A stretch of 6,822 bases of DNA, from positions 1-6,822 of the forward strand of contig JAJKJG010000175.1 of the NCBI GenBank assembly GCA_021154065.1, in the 5' to 3' direction. This DNA is from Methylobacterium sp. (GTDB lineage: Bacteria; Pseudomonadota; Alphaproteobacteria; Rhizobiales; Beijerinckiaceae). Positions 1 through 5,468 of the stretch are shown in pieces. Below the pieces are notes generated by a model. The model was not told the DNA's origin, ran no database searches, and saw only the letters and a program-made list of their open reading frames with translations. The position numbers and the translations under genes were made by a program. The number at the start of each line of letters is the position of its first letter. Within the stretch, counting starts at the first letter, position 1.

Positions 1-428
1 GGAAAGCCCGGATAGATCTCGACCCCGAGCTCCTCGGCCTTGCGCCCGAGATAGCGGCAGACGTCGCCGAGCGAGCCGATGAAGTTGCCGTGGTTCGACA
101 TCAGCCGCGGCATCGGCCACTGCGGCATGCGCAAGCCTCGGGTGGCGGTGAGGTAGAGAAACTCGTCGCGCGCGACCTCGGTCGTCAAGGGGCGCTCCGG
201 GTCTTCACGCCAGTCGGGCACGAGCCGGTCGAGGCCGATCGGATCGATCACCGCGCCCGAGAGGATGTGGGCGCCGACCTCCGAGCCTTTCTCGACCACC
301 ACGACCGAGACCTCGGCGCCCTTCTCGGCCGCGAGCTGCTTGAGGCGGATCGCGGTCGAAAGCCCCGCCGGCCCGGCACCGACGACGACGACGTCTAACG
401 CCATCGATTCCCGTTCGGGCAGCTCCAT
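1..428 (-). CDS. Electron transfer flavoprotein-ubiquinone oxidoreductase (ETF-QO), N-terminal part
   Basis: ETF-QO is an FAD and 4Fe-4S protein on the inner membrane that passes electrons from reduced electron transfer flavoprotein to ubiquinone, linking fatty-acid and amino-acid dehydrogenases to respiration. The 142 complete codons visible show a dinucleotide-binding beta-alpha-beta fold, VVVVGAGPAGLSTAIRLK (residues 13-30), then VEKGSEVGAHILSGAVIDP (45-63), and RMPQWPMPRLMSNHGNF (100-116), all typical of the ETF-QO N-terminus. The family is usually about 550 residues, so roughly three quarters, including the iron-sulfur and quinone-binding parts, lie beyond the left edge. The start at 428 is chosen because GGAGG lies 5 nt upstream (434-438); the next in-frame ATG, codon 9, has no such site. 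It is transcribed away from the uracil-DNA glycosylase gene, and an operator-like inverted repeat sits 20 bp upstream of its start codon. Confidence 0.93.
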   Translation of the reverse strand, partial: MELPERESMALDVVVVGAGPAGLSTAIRLKQLAAEKGAEVSVVVVEKGSEVGAHILSGAVIDPIGLDRLVPDWREDPERPLTTEVARDEFLYLTATRGLRMPQWPMPRLMSNHGNFIGSLGDVCRYLGRKAEELGVEIYPGF

Positions 429-433
429 CCTGT

Positions 434-438
434 CCTCC
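434..438 (-). promoter_or_regulatory. Shine-Dalgarno site of the ETF-QO gene
   Basis: On the minus strand GGAGG is followed by 5 nt (ACAGG) and ATG at 428. This is the strongest ribosome-binding site near the start and decides for the first ATG over codon 9. Confidence 0.75.
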
Positions 439-448
439 CCATCGGCGA

Positions 449-466
449 TAGTTCACATATGAACTA
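449..466. promoter_or_regulatory. 18-bp inverted repeat, candidate operator between divergent genes
   Basis: The sequence TAGTTCA-CATA-TGAACTA has two perfect 7-bp arms around a 4-bp spacer. It is AT-rich in a GC-rich setting and stands 20 bp upstream of the ETF-QO start. Size and symmetry fit a site for a dimeric winged-helix or helix-turn-helix repressor, for example of the MarR or TetR type, but no regulator gene is in the window and the assignment is inference. Its position favours control of the ETF-QO gene over the glycosylase, whose likely start is 149 bp away. Confidence 0.5.
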
Positions 467-496
467 CCTCGCCCGCGGCGGCAACCCCCGGCGGCC

Positions 497-584
497 GGCA
501 ACGTTGCGCATCATCATCGGCAACGTTGCGCATCATCGTCGGCATCATTGCCCATCATCGTCGGCATCGTCGCGCAACATTGTC
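497..584. repeat. Four tandem 22-bp imperfect repeats in the divergent control region
   Basis: Units run 497-518, 519-540, 541-562 and 563-584 without gaps. Each begins GGCA; units 1 and 2 begin GGCAACGTTGCGCATCATC and differ from each other at one base. Units 3 and 4 differ from unit 2 at 3 and 4 of 22 positions. Units 1 and 2 contain the perfect palindrome GCAACGTTGC (498-507, 520-529). The array is non-coding if the glycosylase starts at 615. Four equal units of about two helical turns would place any protein bound to them on one DNA face; a simple slippage-prone repeat is the plain alternative. Confidence 0.8.
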
Positions 585-608
585 GGCCTGTCACGGACCG
601 CCTACATC
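580..608 (+). promoter_or_regulatory. Possible promoter of the uracil-DNA glycosylase gene
   Basis: TTGTCG (580-585) and TACATC (603-608) are separated by 17 bp and resemble housekeeping -35 and -10 elements. The expected transcription start, about 7 nt past the -10, falls on or next to the ATG at 615, which would give a leaderless mRNA. No Shine-Dalgarno sequence precedes that ATG, which agrees. The match is by eye only. Confidence 0.35.
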
Positions 609-614
609 TTAGCG

Positions 615-1430
615 ATGAGCGATCTCGCCCCGGACCGCGCCGCGCTCGAGTCGCTGCTCGATTTCTATGCCGAGGCGGGCGTCGATTGCGCCCTCGACGA
701 GGCGCCGCACGATCGCTTCGCGGAGGCGGCGCGGCCGGCGCCGGCACACCGGCCCGCTCCGCCTGCGCCTGAGGCGGCGCCGAGCCGGCGGCCGCTCTCG
801 CCTGCCCCCGCGTCACCGGCCGAGGCCGCCGAGGACGCCCGCGAGCGGGCGCGAAGCGCCGCAACGCTCGCCGAGCTCGAGGCGCTGCTCGCAGGCTTTG
901 AGAGCTGCGCCCTCAAGTTCAGCGCCAAGAACCTGTGCTTCTCCGACGGCAACCCCTTGGGCCGGCTGATGCTCGTCGGCGAGGCGCCCGGCGCCGACGA
1001 GGACCGCGTCGGCAAGCCCTTCGTCGGCCGCGCCGGCCAGCTCCTCGACCGCATGCTCGCCGCGATCGGCCTCGACCGCGGCGCCGTCTATATCGCCAAC
1101 ATCGTGCCCTGGCGCCCGCCCGGCAACCGCGATCCGACGCCCCAGGAAGTGGCGATGTGCAAGCCCTTCCTCGAGCGCCAGATCGAGCTTGCCGATCCCG
1201 ACATCCTCGTCTGCCTCGGCGGCGCCTCGGCGCGCGAGCTCCTCGGCGTCAAGGAGGGCATCCTGCGCAGCCGCGGACGCTGGTTCCCCTACCGGACGCG
1301 GCGCGACATCCGCGCGCTCGCGACGCTGCACCCGGCCTATCTCCTGCGCAGCCCGCTGCAGAAGCGGCTCGCCTGGCGCGACTTCCGCGCGCTTCGTCGC
1401 GCGCTCGACGAAAAAACCGGGCCGGCTTGA
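615..1430 (+). CDS. Uracil-DNA glycosylase, family 4-like
   Basis: Removes uracil from DNA, arising from cytosine deamination or dUTP misuse, as the first step of base excision repair. The 271-residue protein has an N-terminal segment, an Ala/Pro-rich linker (about 39-70) and a glycosylase domain (about 85-265). Motif A is GEAPGADED (122-130) followed by GKPFVGRAG; motif B is HPAYLLR (239-245). Family 4 enzymes normally hold a 4Fe-4S cluster with C-X2-C and C-X14-17-C. Here C182-X17-C200 is present, but the first pair reads C98-A-L-K, with lysine where the second cysteine is expected; another cysteine is at 108. From memory, rhizobial relatives share the CALK form. Start at 615 is preferred over an in-frame ATG at 459: codons 1-52 of the longer form would run through the repeats and begin inside the inverted repeat, and MSDLAPDRAALESLLDFYAEAG looks like the usual N-terminus. 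Confidence 0.88.
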   Translation: MSDLAPDRAALESLLDFYAEAGVDCALDEAPHDRFAEAARPAPAHRPAPPAPEAAPSRRPLSPAPASPAEAAEDARERARSAATLAELEALLAGFESCALKFSAKNLCFSDGNPLGRLMLVGEAPGADEDRVGKPFVGRAGQLLDRMLAAIGLDRGAVYIANIVPWRPPGNRDPTPQEVAMCKPFLERQIELADPDILVCLGGASARELLGVKEGILRSRGRWFPYRTRRDIRALATLHPAYLLRSPLQKRLAWRDFRALRRALDEKTGPA

Positions 1431-1461
1431 GGCCGGCGCGCCCCGCGCCGGAACCCGGCGC
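1421..1461 (+). terminator. Overlapping GC-rich hairpins at the 3' end of the glycosylase gene
   Basis: Three stems can form and two neighbouring ones cannot coexist: GCCGGC 1421-1426 with 1432-1437; CCGGCGCG 1433-1440 with CGCGCCGG 1444-1451; GCGCCGG 1445-1451 with CCGGCGC 1455-1461. The first spans the stop codon. No run of T follows, so this is not a classical intrinsic terminator; it may slow polymerase or protect the mRNA end. Confidence 0.35.
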
Positions 1462-1539
1462 GGCAGAACAAGCTTTACTAGCCGAAGCCCGCCGCTAGCT
1501 TGGCCGCGGGCGACTCTGCCGCCCCGAAGGGATGAGCCC

Positions 1540-2439
1540 ATGCGCTGGGACGATTTCAGAAGCTCCGACAACGTCGAGGACCGGCGTGGCGGCGGAGGCG
1601 GCGGCGGTTTCGGCATCCCGATGGGCGGCGGCGGGCTCGGCATCGGCGCCATCATCGTCCTGACGCTCGCCGGCTGGGCGCTCGGCATCGATCCGCGCAT
1701 CCTGATCGGCGCCGGCGAATCGATGATGGGCGGCGGCGCGCCGCAGGAGCAGACGCAGCGCGCACCGCAGGGACGCACCGGGGCGCCGCCGGACGACCGC
1801 GCCGGTCAGTTCGCCGCCAAGATCCTCGGCAACACCGAGGACGTCTGGAAGGTCGTGCTGCCGGAGCAGGTCAACAAGCCTTACGCCGCGCCGAAGATGG
1901 TGATCTACTCGGGCGCGACGCGCTCGCGTTGCGGCGGCGCGCGCTCGCAGATGGGGCCGTTCTACTGCCCGATCGACCAGACGGTCTATATCGACCTTTC
2001 CTTCTTCCAGGAGATGCAGCGCAAGTTCCGCGCCGGCGGCGATTTCGCCTACGCCTACGTGATCGCGCACGAGGTCGGCCACCACGTCCAGAACCAGCTC
2101 GGCCTGCTGCAAAAAGCGCAAGCGCGCCAGCGCGAGATCGGGGAGCCCGAGGCGAACCAGATCTCGGTCCGGGTCGAGCTCATGGCCGATTGCCTCGCCG
2201 GCGTCTGGGCCAAGAACTCCGACCAGAAATACCACTTCCTCGAGGAGGGCGACGTCGAGCAGGCGATGAAGGCGGCCGAGGCGATCGGCGACGACCGGCT
2301 GCAGAAGCAGGCCCAGGGCTACGCGGTGCCGGACTCGTTCACCCACGGCTCCTCGGCCCAACGCGTGCGCTGGTTCATGAACGGCCTGAAGAACGGCCAA
2401 GTCCAGCAGTGCGACACGTTCCGCGCGGCGCGGCTCTGA
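1540..2439 (+). CDS. Membrane-anchored neutral zinc metallopeptidase, YpfJ/Zn_peptidase family
   Basis: A 299-residue protein of the family defined by E. coli YpfJ (Pfam Zn_peptidase, PF04228), predicted zinc endopeptidases whose substrates are unknown. In order: a charged start MRWDDFRSSDNVEDRR (1-16), a Gly-rich stretch (17-34), one membrane segment (about 35-50, IGAIIVLTLAGWALGI), a flexible Gln/Pro/Gly linker (about 62-88), then the catalytic domain. HEVGH (177-181) supplies two zinc ligands and the catalytic Glu178; Glu213 in VELMADCLAGVWA is the likely third ligand. The family signature CGGARSQMGPFYCP (131-144) and THGSSAQRVRWF near the end are intact, so the enzyme is probably active, with its domain most likely facing the periplasm. 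GAAGGGA (1526-1532) lies 7 nt before the ATG and fixes the start. It follows the glycosylase gene by 109 bp; a weak CTTTAC (1473-1478)-N17-TAGCTT (1496-1501) pair could be its promoter. Confidence 0.92.
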   Translation: MRWDDFRSSDNVEDRRGGGGGGGFGIPMGGGGLGIGAIIVLTLAGWALGIDPRILIGAGESMMGGGAPQEQTQRAPQGRTGAPPDDRAGQFAAKILGNTEDVWKVVLPEQVNKPYAAPKMVIYSGATRSRCGGARSQMGPFYCPIDQTVYIDLSFFQEMQRKFRAGGDFAYAYVIAHEVGHHVQNQLGLLQKAQARQREIGEPEANQISVRVELMADCLAGVWAKNSDQKYHFLEEGDVEQAMKAAEAIGDDRLQKQAQGYAVPDSFTHGSSAQRVRWFMNGLKNGQVQQCDTFRAARL

Positions 2440-2443
2440 GCCG
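2431..2443. terminator. Small hairpin between two convergent genes
   Basis: CGGCT (2431-2435) and AGCCG (2439-2443) flank a 3-nt loop exactly where the zinc peptidase and DUF2336 genes meet tail to tail. A 5-bp stem is weak and no T run follows on either strand, so a terminator role is only a suggestion. Confidence 0.2.
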
Positions 2444-3409
2444 TCACGCGGCGCTGCGGAAGCGCCGCCGGTCGCCGGTGTTGGCGACCCCGCCCTGCCA
2501 GAGGCCGTCGAGCGCGGAGAGGATCTCGGCCGCCTCGGTGCCGGTGATCCCCTTCGCGGTCGTGCGCATCCGGGACAGGTCGGTCGAGGGCACCCAGGAC
2601 AGCCGCGACCGCGCCTCGGCGATGCGCAGGATCACGTCCTCGGAGAGCCCGGCGTGGCAGGCGAGCACCGCCGGCCCGTGGTCGTAGACGCCGTAGAGCA
2701 GGTTGAGCGCGACCCCCTCTCCGAGCCCGAGGCAGCGCGCGATGAGCTGCGCCGCCTCGACGAGCCGGCCGTTCTGCATGATCTCGACGAGCGCCTCGTC
2801 GATCGCGATCAGCCGGTCGCGGACGAGCGCCGCGTAGGTGTCGATGCTCTGCGGCAGGGCGCCGGAGCGGCCGGCGTCGCTTAGCGCGGCCGAGGTCTCG
2901 CGTCCGACCTCCTCGACCTCGCTCATGCTGTAGCGGAAGCCGGAGGCGATCAGCCGCGCCTTGAAGCCGCTATGGAGCGAGGGCCAGAGCTTGTCGACGA
3001 TCGCTCCGGGCAAGTCGGAGCGCTGCACGAAGGCGCCGCGAAGCCCGGCGTCGCGCCAGGCGAGGTCCGCGACCGCCGCGAGGCTTCCGGGCGCGAGCCG
3101 GGCGCTGCGGTTCGCGACCAGCAGCGCGACCGCGTCCCGGTCGCCGCGTCGCACGATGGCGTCGGCGACGTCCTCGGTGAGGCCGGGCCGGCTCGCGATG
3201 GCGCGCAAAGGCTCCGGCGCGGCGCGCGGGACGAGCGAGAGGGCAAGATCGAGGCAGGCCCTCCGGCGCTCGGGCTCCTCGACCTCGCTCTGCGCTAGGA
3301 AGAGATCGACAACGAGCTCGAGGAGCGGCCCCTGCGCCACCTCGCCGGCCGGGCGGGCGAGCGCATCGAGACGTTCGAGCAGATCCTGTCGCAGCGCGGG
3401 CGCAAGCAT
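2444..3409 (-). CDS. DUF2336 domain protein, function unknown
   Basis: A 321-residue, almost wholly helical protein resembling the alphaproteobacterial DUF2336 family (Pfam PF10098), for which I know no established biochemical role. Residues about 45-150 read as short repeated helix pairs, such as PEPLRAIASRPGLTEDVADAIVRRGD then VALLVANRSARLAPGSLAAVADLAW, similar to HEAT-like or leucine-rich variant repeats and suggesting a protein-binding scaffold. The second half has the charged helix SEVEEVGRETSAALSDAG (163-180) and a conserved-looking block GRLVEAAQLIARCLGLGEG (214-232) followed by AVLACHAGLSEDVILRIAEAR (247-267). There is no signal peptide, membrane segment or catalytic motif, so it is probably cytoplasmic. 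GAGGAGG-like purines lie about 10 nt upstream of the ATG at 3409. It ends 4 bp from the stop codon of the zinc peptidase, in the opposite direction, and is divergent from moaB. Confidence 0.75.
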   Translation of the reverse strand: MLAPALRQDLLERLDALARPAGEVAQGPLLELVVDLFLAQSEVEEPERRRACLDLALSLVPRAAPEPLRAIASRPGLTEDVADAIVRRGDRDAVALLVANRSARLAPGSLAAVADLAWRDAGLRGAFVQRSDLPGAIVDKLWPSLHSGFKARLIASGFRYSMSEVEEVGRETSAALSDAGRSGALPQSIDTYAALVRDRLIAIDEALVEIMQNGRLVEAAQLIARCLGLGEGVALNLLYGVYDHGPAVLACHAGLSEDVILRIAEARSRLSWVPSTDLSRMRTTAKGITGTEAAEILSALDGLWQGGVANTGDRRRFRSAA

Positions 3410-3561
3410 CGTTCCGGGCCCTCCTCGTCCGGGGAGAAGGCCACGACCGGCTTTAAGGGTGCGGAAACGGGCCGGCGTTGCGCCGCCGCGCGCCCGAAAC
3501 GGCGGGCGTCATGGCAAAGATTGGGTTAAGAGCGCTCGTCCCGTGCGAAGAAGAACCCGCC
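3410..3561. other. Divergent spacer between the DUF2336 gene and moaB
   Basis: This 152-bp non-coding stretch must hold the start signals of both genes. An inverted repeat CGCCCG-N6-CGGGCG lies at 3491-3508. I see no convincing -35/-10 pair for either gene and no GGAAC-N16-18-CGTT site for the alphaproteobacterial general stress sigma factor. AT-richer patches are GCTTTAAGG (3450s) and ATTGGGTTAAGAG (3520s). Confidence 0.5.
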
Positions 3562-4098
3562 ATGCCCGGTCTCGATCTCAACCGCTCCTTCCTGCCGCTC
3601 TCGATCGCGGTGCTGACGGTCTCCGACACCCGATCGCTCACTGACGACCGCTCCGGCGACGTGCTCGTCGAGCGCCTGAACAAGGCCGGGCACCGCCTCG
3701 CCGGGCGCGCCGTCGTCACCGACGATATCGCCGCGATCCAGGCGAAGGTGCGGGGCTGGATCGCCGACCCCGAGGTCGACGTCGTGATCACGACCGGCGG
3801 CACCGGCTTCACCGGCCGCGACGTGACGCCGGAGGCGGTCGAGCCCCTGCTCGACAAGCGCATGGACGGCTTCTCGGCGGTGTTCCACCGCATCAGCTTC
3901 GACAAGATCGGCACCTCGACGATCCAGTCGCGCGCGACCGCGGGACTTGCCGGCGAGACCTACGTCTTCGTCCTGCCGGGCTCGCCCGGCGCCTGCAAGG
4001 ACGCCTGGGACGGCATCCTCGAAGCCCAACTCGACAACCGCCACCGCCCCTGCAACTTCGTCGAGATCATGCCGCGGCTCGGCGAAGGCCGCGGATGA
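3562..4098 (+). CDS. moaB: Molybdenum cofactor biosynthesis protein MoaB (molybdopterin adenylyltransferase family)
   Basis: MoaB/MogA-family enzymes bind molybdopterin and activate it by adenylation before molybdate is inserted. Many bacteria carry only one member; E. coli has both, and its MoaB appears inactive. The 178-residue length fits MoaB. Visible motifs are LTVSDTRS (18-25), the substrate-binding TTGGTGFTGRDVTPEA (77-92), whose acidic Asp87 corresponds to a conserved functional residue, and LPGSPGACKDAWDGIL (138-153). The set looks complete, so activity is expected in the cytoplasm. Start at 3562 is chosen because homologues begin near FLPLSIAVLTVSD; an in-frame TTG at 3478 would add 28 residues unlike the family. 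The ribosome-binding site is poor (GAAGAAG, 3547-3553). Its stop overlaps the ATG of the downstream phospholipase, so the two are almost certainly cotranscribed. No other cofactor gene is in the window. Confidence 0.93.
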   Translation: MPGLDLNRSFLPLSIAVLTVSDTRSLTDDRSGDVLVERLNKAGHRLAGRAVVTDDIAAIQAKVRGWIADPEVDVVITTGGTGFTGRDVTPEAVEPLLDKRMDGFSAVFHRISFDKIGTSTIQSRATAGLAGETYVFVLPGSPGACKDAWDGILEAQLDNRHRPCNFVEIMPRLGEGRG

Positions 4099-4994
4099 CG
4101 GCGCGCCCGGGCTCCCCGGGAGGCGGCCCGAGCTTCGCCCTCGCGCTCGGCGGCGGCGGCGCCCGTGGGCTTGCCCACATTGTGGTGCTCGAGGCTTTCG
4201 ACGAGCTCGGGGTGAAGCCGTCGCTCATCGCCGGCACCTCGATCGGCGCGGTCGTCGGGGCCGCCTATGCGGCCGGCATGAGCGGGCGCGCGATCCGCGA
4301 GCATGCGACGGCGACGCTGCGCGACCGCTCCGGCGTCATGGCGGCGCTGATCGCGTCGCGCGTCGGACGCCTCGCCGACATCGTCTCCGGCTTCGGCAAC
4401 CCGTTCCTGATCGACGGCGAGCGGCTCCTCGACCGGCTCTGGCCCGAGGCCGTGCCGGAGCGCTTCGAGGATCTCGCCCTGCCGCTCGAGGTCGTGGCGA
4501 CCGATTATCACGCCCGCGCCGAGGCGGCGTTCACCGCGGGGCCGCTCGTGCCGGCGGTCGCGGCCTCGATCGCCATCCCGAGCGTGATCCGGCCGGTGCG
4601 TCTGGCTGAGCGCCTCCTCGTCGACGGCGGCGCCGTCAATCCGCTGCCCTTCGATCGCCTGATCGGGCGCGCCGACATCATCGTCGCGGTCGACGTCACC
4701 GGCGGGCCGCCGCCGATGGGCGGGCGGAGCCCTGCGGGGTTCGACCTGATGTTCGGCACGCTCCAGATCATGCAGGCGGCGATCGTCGCGGCGAAGCTCA
4801 AGATCTACCGGCCGGAGATCGTGGTCCGCCCCGCCGTCGACCGCTTCCGAATCCTCGATTTCTTCGACGCCCGCGCCATCCTCGCCGCCGCCGCGCCGGT
4901 GAAGGACGAGCTGAAGCGCGAGCTCGAGCGGCACTTCTCCTCTCCCGGCGCGCCGGGAGAGGAGGTCAGCGCCGCTCGACGAAGAACGCCTTGA
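4095..4994 (+). CDS. Patatin-like phospholipase, RssA/NTE type
   Basis: Patatin-fold enzymes hydrolyse acyl esters of phospholipids or lysophospholipids with a Ser-Asp dyad. The 299-residue protein has the oxyanion-hole motif GGGGARGLAH (19-28), the nucleophile elbow GTSIG (47-51, Ser49) and DGG with Asp177 (177-179). The layout matches short bacterial members such as E. coli RssA, for which no substrate is firmly set. There is no signal peptide; Ala-rich stretches around 50-62 belong to the fold, so a cytoplasmic enzyme acting at the inner membrane is likely. Its ATG overlaps the moaB stop (ATGA, 4095-4098), with no ribosome-binding site of its own beyond GGCGAAGG in moaB codons, so translational coupling is expected. 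The last 18 or so residues (SSPGAPGEEVSAARRRTP) come from a perfect palindrome and from sequence antisense to tadA, and are probably not part of the conserved fold. It overlaps tadA tail to tail by 29 bp. Confidence 0.9.
   Translation: MTARPGSPGGGPSFALALGGGGARGLAHIVVLEAFDELGVKPSLIAGTSIGAVVGAAYAAGMSGRAIREHATATLRDRSGVMAALIASRVGRLADIVSGFGNPFLIDGERLLDRLWPEAVPERFEDLALPLEVVATDYHARAEAAFTAGPLVPAVAASIAIPSVIRPVRLAERLLVDGGAVNPLPFDRLIGRADIIVAVDVTGGPPPMGGRSPAGFDLMFGTLQIMQAAIVAAKLKIYRPEIVVRPAVDRFRILDFFDARAILAAAAPVKDELKRELERHFSSPGAPGEEVSAARRRTP
4937..4964. repeat. Perfect 28-bp palindrome, candidate bidirectional terminator or REP-like element
   Basis: The half-site CTCCTCTCCCGGCG is followed at once by its exact reverse complement, with no mismatch. 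It lies within the last codons of the phospholipase gene and 1 bp past the tadA stop codon. On RNA from either strand it would fold into a very stable stem. No T run follows. Purine/pyrimidine palindromes built on CCTCTCCC-GGGAGAGG are familiar as dispersed repeats in rhizobial genomes, so a mobile REP-like origin is possible; only one copy is in this window. Confidence 0.75.
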
Positions 4995-5445
4995 GAAGCG
5001 CCGCCGACTGGGCCTCGCGAATCCCTCCGTACACCTCCGGCGCGTGGTGGCAGGTCGGGGCGGCAAAGAAGCGCACGCCGTTCTCGACCGCGCCGCCCTT
5101 CGGATCGGCAGCACCGAAATACAGCCGGCGGATGCGCGCGAACGAGATCGCGGCGGCGCACATCGCGCAGGGCTCGAGCGTCACGTAGAGGTCGCAGCCT
5201 AAGAGGCGCTCGTCGCCGAGCGCCGCGGCGGCGGCGCGGATCGCCAGCATCTCGGCATGGGCCGAGGGATCCTTGAGAGCGCGGGGGCTGTTCCCCGCCG
5301 CGGCGACGAGCGCGCCGTCCTTGACGATGACGGCGCCGACCGGCACCTCGCCCCGTGCTGCCGCGGCGCGCGCCTCGGCGAGCGCCAGGCCCATCGGGTC
5401 GAGCGGCGTCTCGCCGGCGTTGTTCGGGTCCGCTCGCCTCGCCAT
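4966..5445 (-). CDS. tadA: tRNA-specific adenosine deaminase TadA
   Basis: TadA deaminates adenosine 34 of tRNA-Arg(ACG) to inosine, so that one tRNA reads CGU, CGC and CGA; it is normally essential and acts as a cytoplasmic homodimer. The 159-residue protein shows the cytidine-deaminase-fold zinc site: His63 and the proton-shuttling Glu65 in HAEM (63-66), and Cys93 and Cys96 in PCAMC (92-96). Further family sequence includes EVPVGAVIV (33-41), ISFARIRRLYFGAADPKGGAV (100-120) and FFAAPTCHHAPEVYGGI (126-142), the last two typical of alphaproteobacterial TadA. The start is uncertain: ATG at 5445 is taken here, but ATG at 5394 (codon 18, just before LALAEA) would also give a complete domain; neither has a strong ribosome-binding site. 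It is divergent from rluB, a pairing I recall from other rhizobia. Confidence 0.95.
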   Translation of the reverse strand: MARRADPNNAGETPLDPMGLALAEARAAAARGEVPVGAVIVKDGALVAAAGNSPRALKDPSAHAEMLAIRAAAAALGDERLLGCDLYVTLEPCAMCAAAISFARIRRLYFGAADPKGGAVENGVRFFAAPTCHHAPEVYGGIREAQSAALLKAFFVERR

Positions 5446-5468
5446 TCCGGCTCTGCTATCAGGCCGGC
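5446..5468. promoter_or_regulatory. 23-bp divergent gap between tadA and rluB
   Basis: If both genes begin at their first ATG, only 23 bp separate them. The gap contains an inverted repeat CCGGC (5447-5451) / GCCGG (5463-5467) and a TGCTAT (5454-5459) that could be a -10 for rluB, though no matching -35 is seen. At least one promoter must overlap the other gene's first codons. Confidence 0.4.

Noticed and set aside
497..584. Possible CRISPR array
   Set aside because: The 22-bp units are directly adjacent with no spacers between them and diverge progressively; no cas gene is present.
459..614. N-terminal extension of the glycosylase from the ATG at 459
   Set aside because: It would begin inside the inverted repeat, translate the tandem repeats, and add sequence unlike the family N-terminus; the ATG at 615 fits better.
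440..615. SOS (LexA) box controlling the DNA-repair gene
   Set aside because: The alphaproteobacterial LexA site is a direct repeat GTTC-N7-GTTC or GAAC-N7-GAAC. Only the inverted GTTCA/TGAAC is present, which does not match.
813..1778. Long minus-strand reading frame opposite the glycosylase and peptidase genes
   Set aside because: It crosses two real genes antisense; the composition is the Arg/Ala/Gly/Pro-rich shadow expected in high-GC DNA, with no recognisable domain.
1495..2400. Long minus-strand reading frame opposite the zinc peptidase gene
   Set aside because: The plus strand encodes an intact HEVGH peptidase here; the antisense product has no family resemblance.
3478..3561. Longer MoaB starting from TTG at 3478
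   Set aside because: The extra 28 residues do not resemble the family, and the ATG at 3562 gives the normal length.
3960..5114. 384-codon minus-strand reading frame opposite moaB, phospholipase and tadA
   Set aside because: It spans three recognised genes and is composed of Arg/Asp/Gly-rich shadow sequence.
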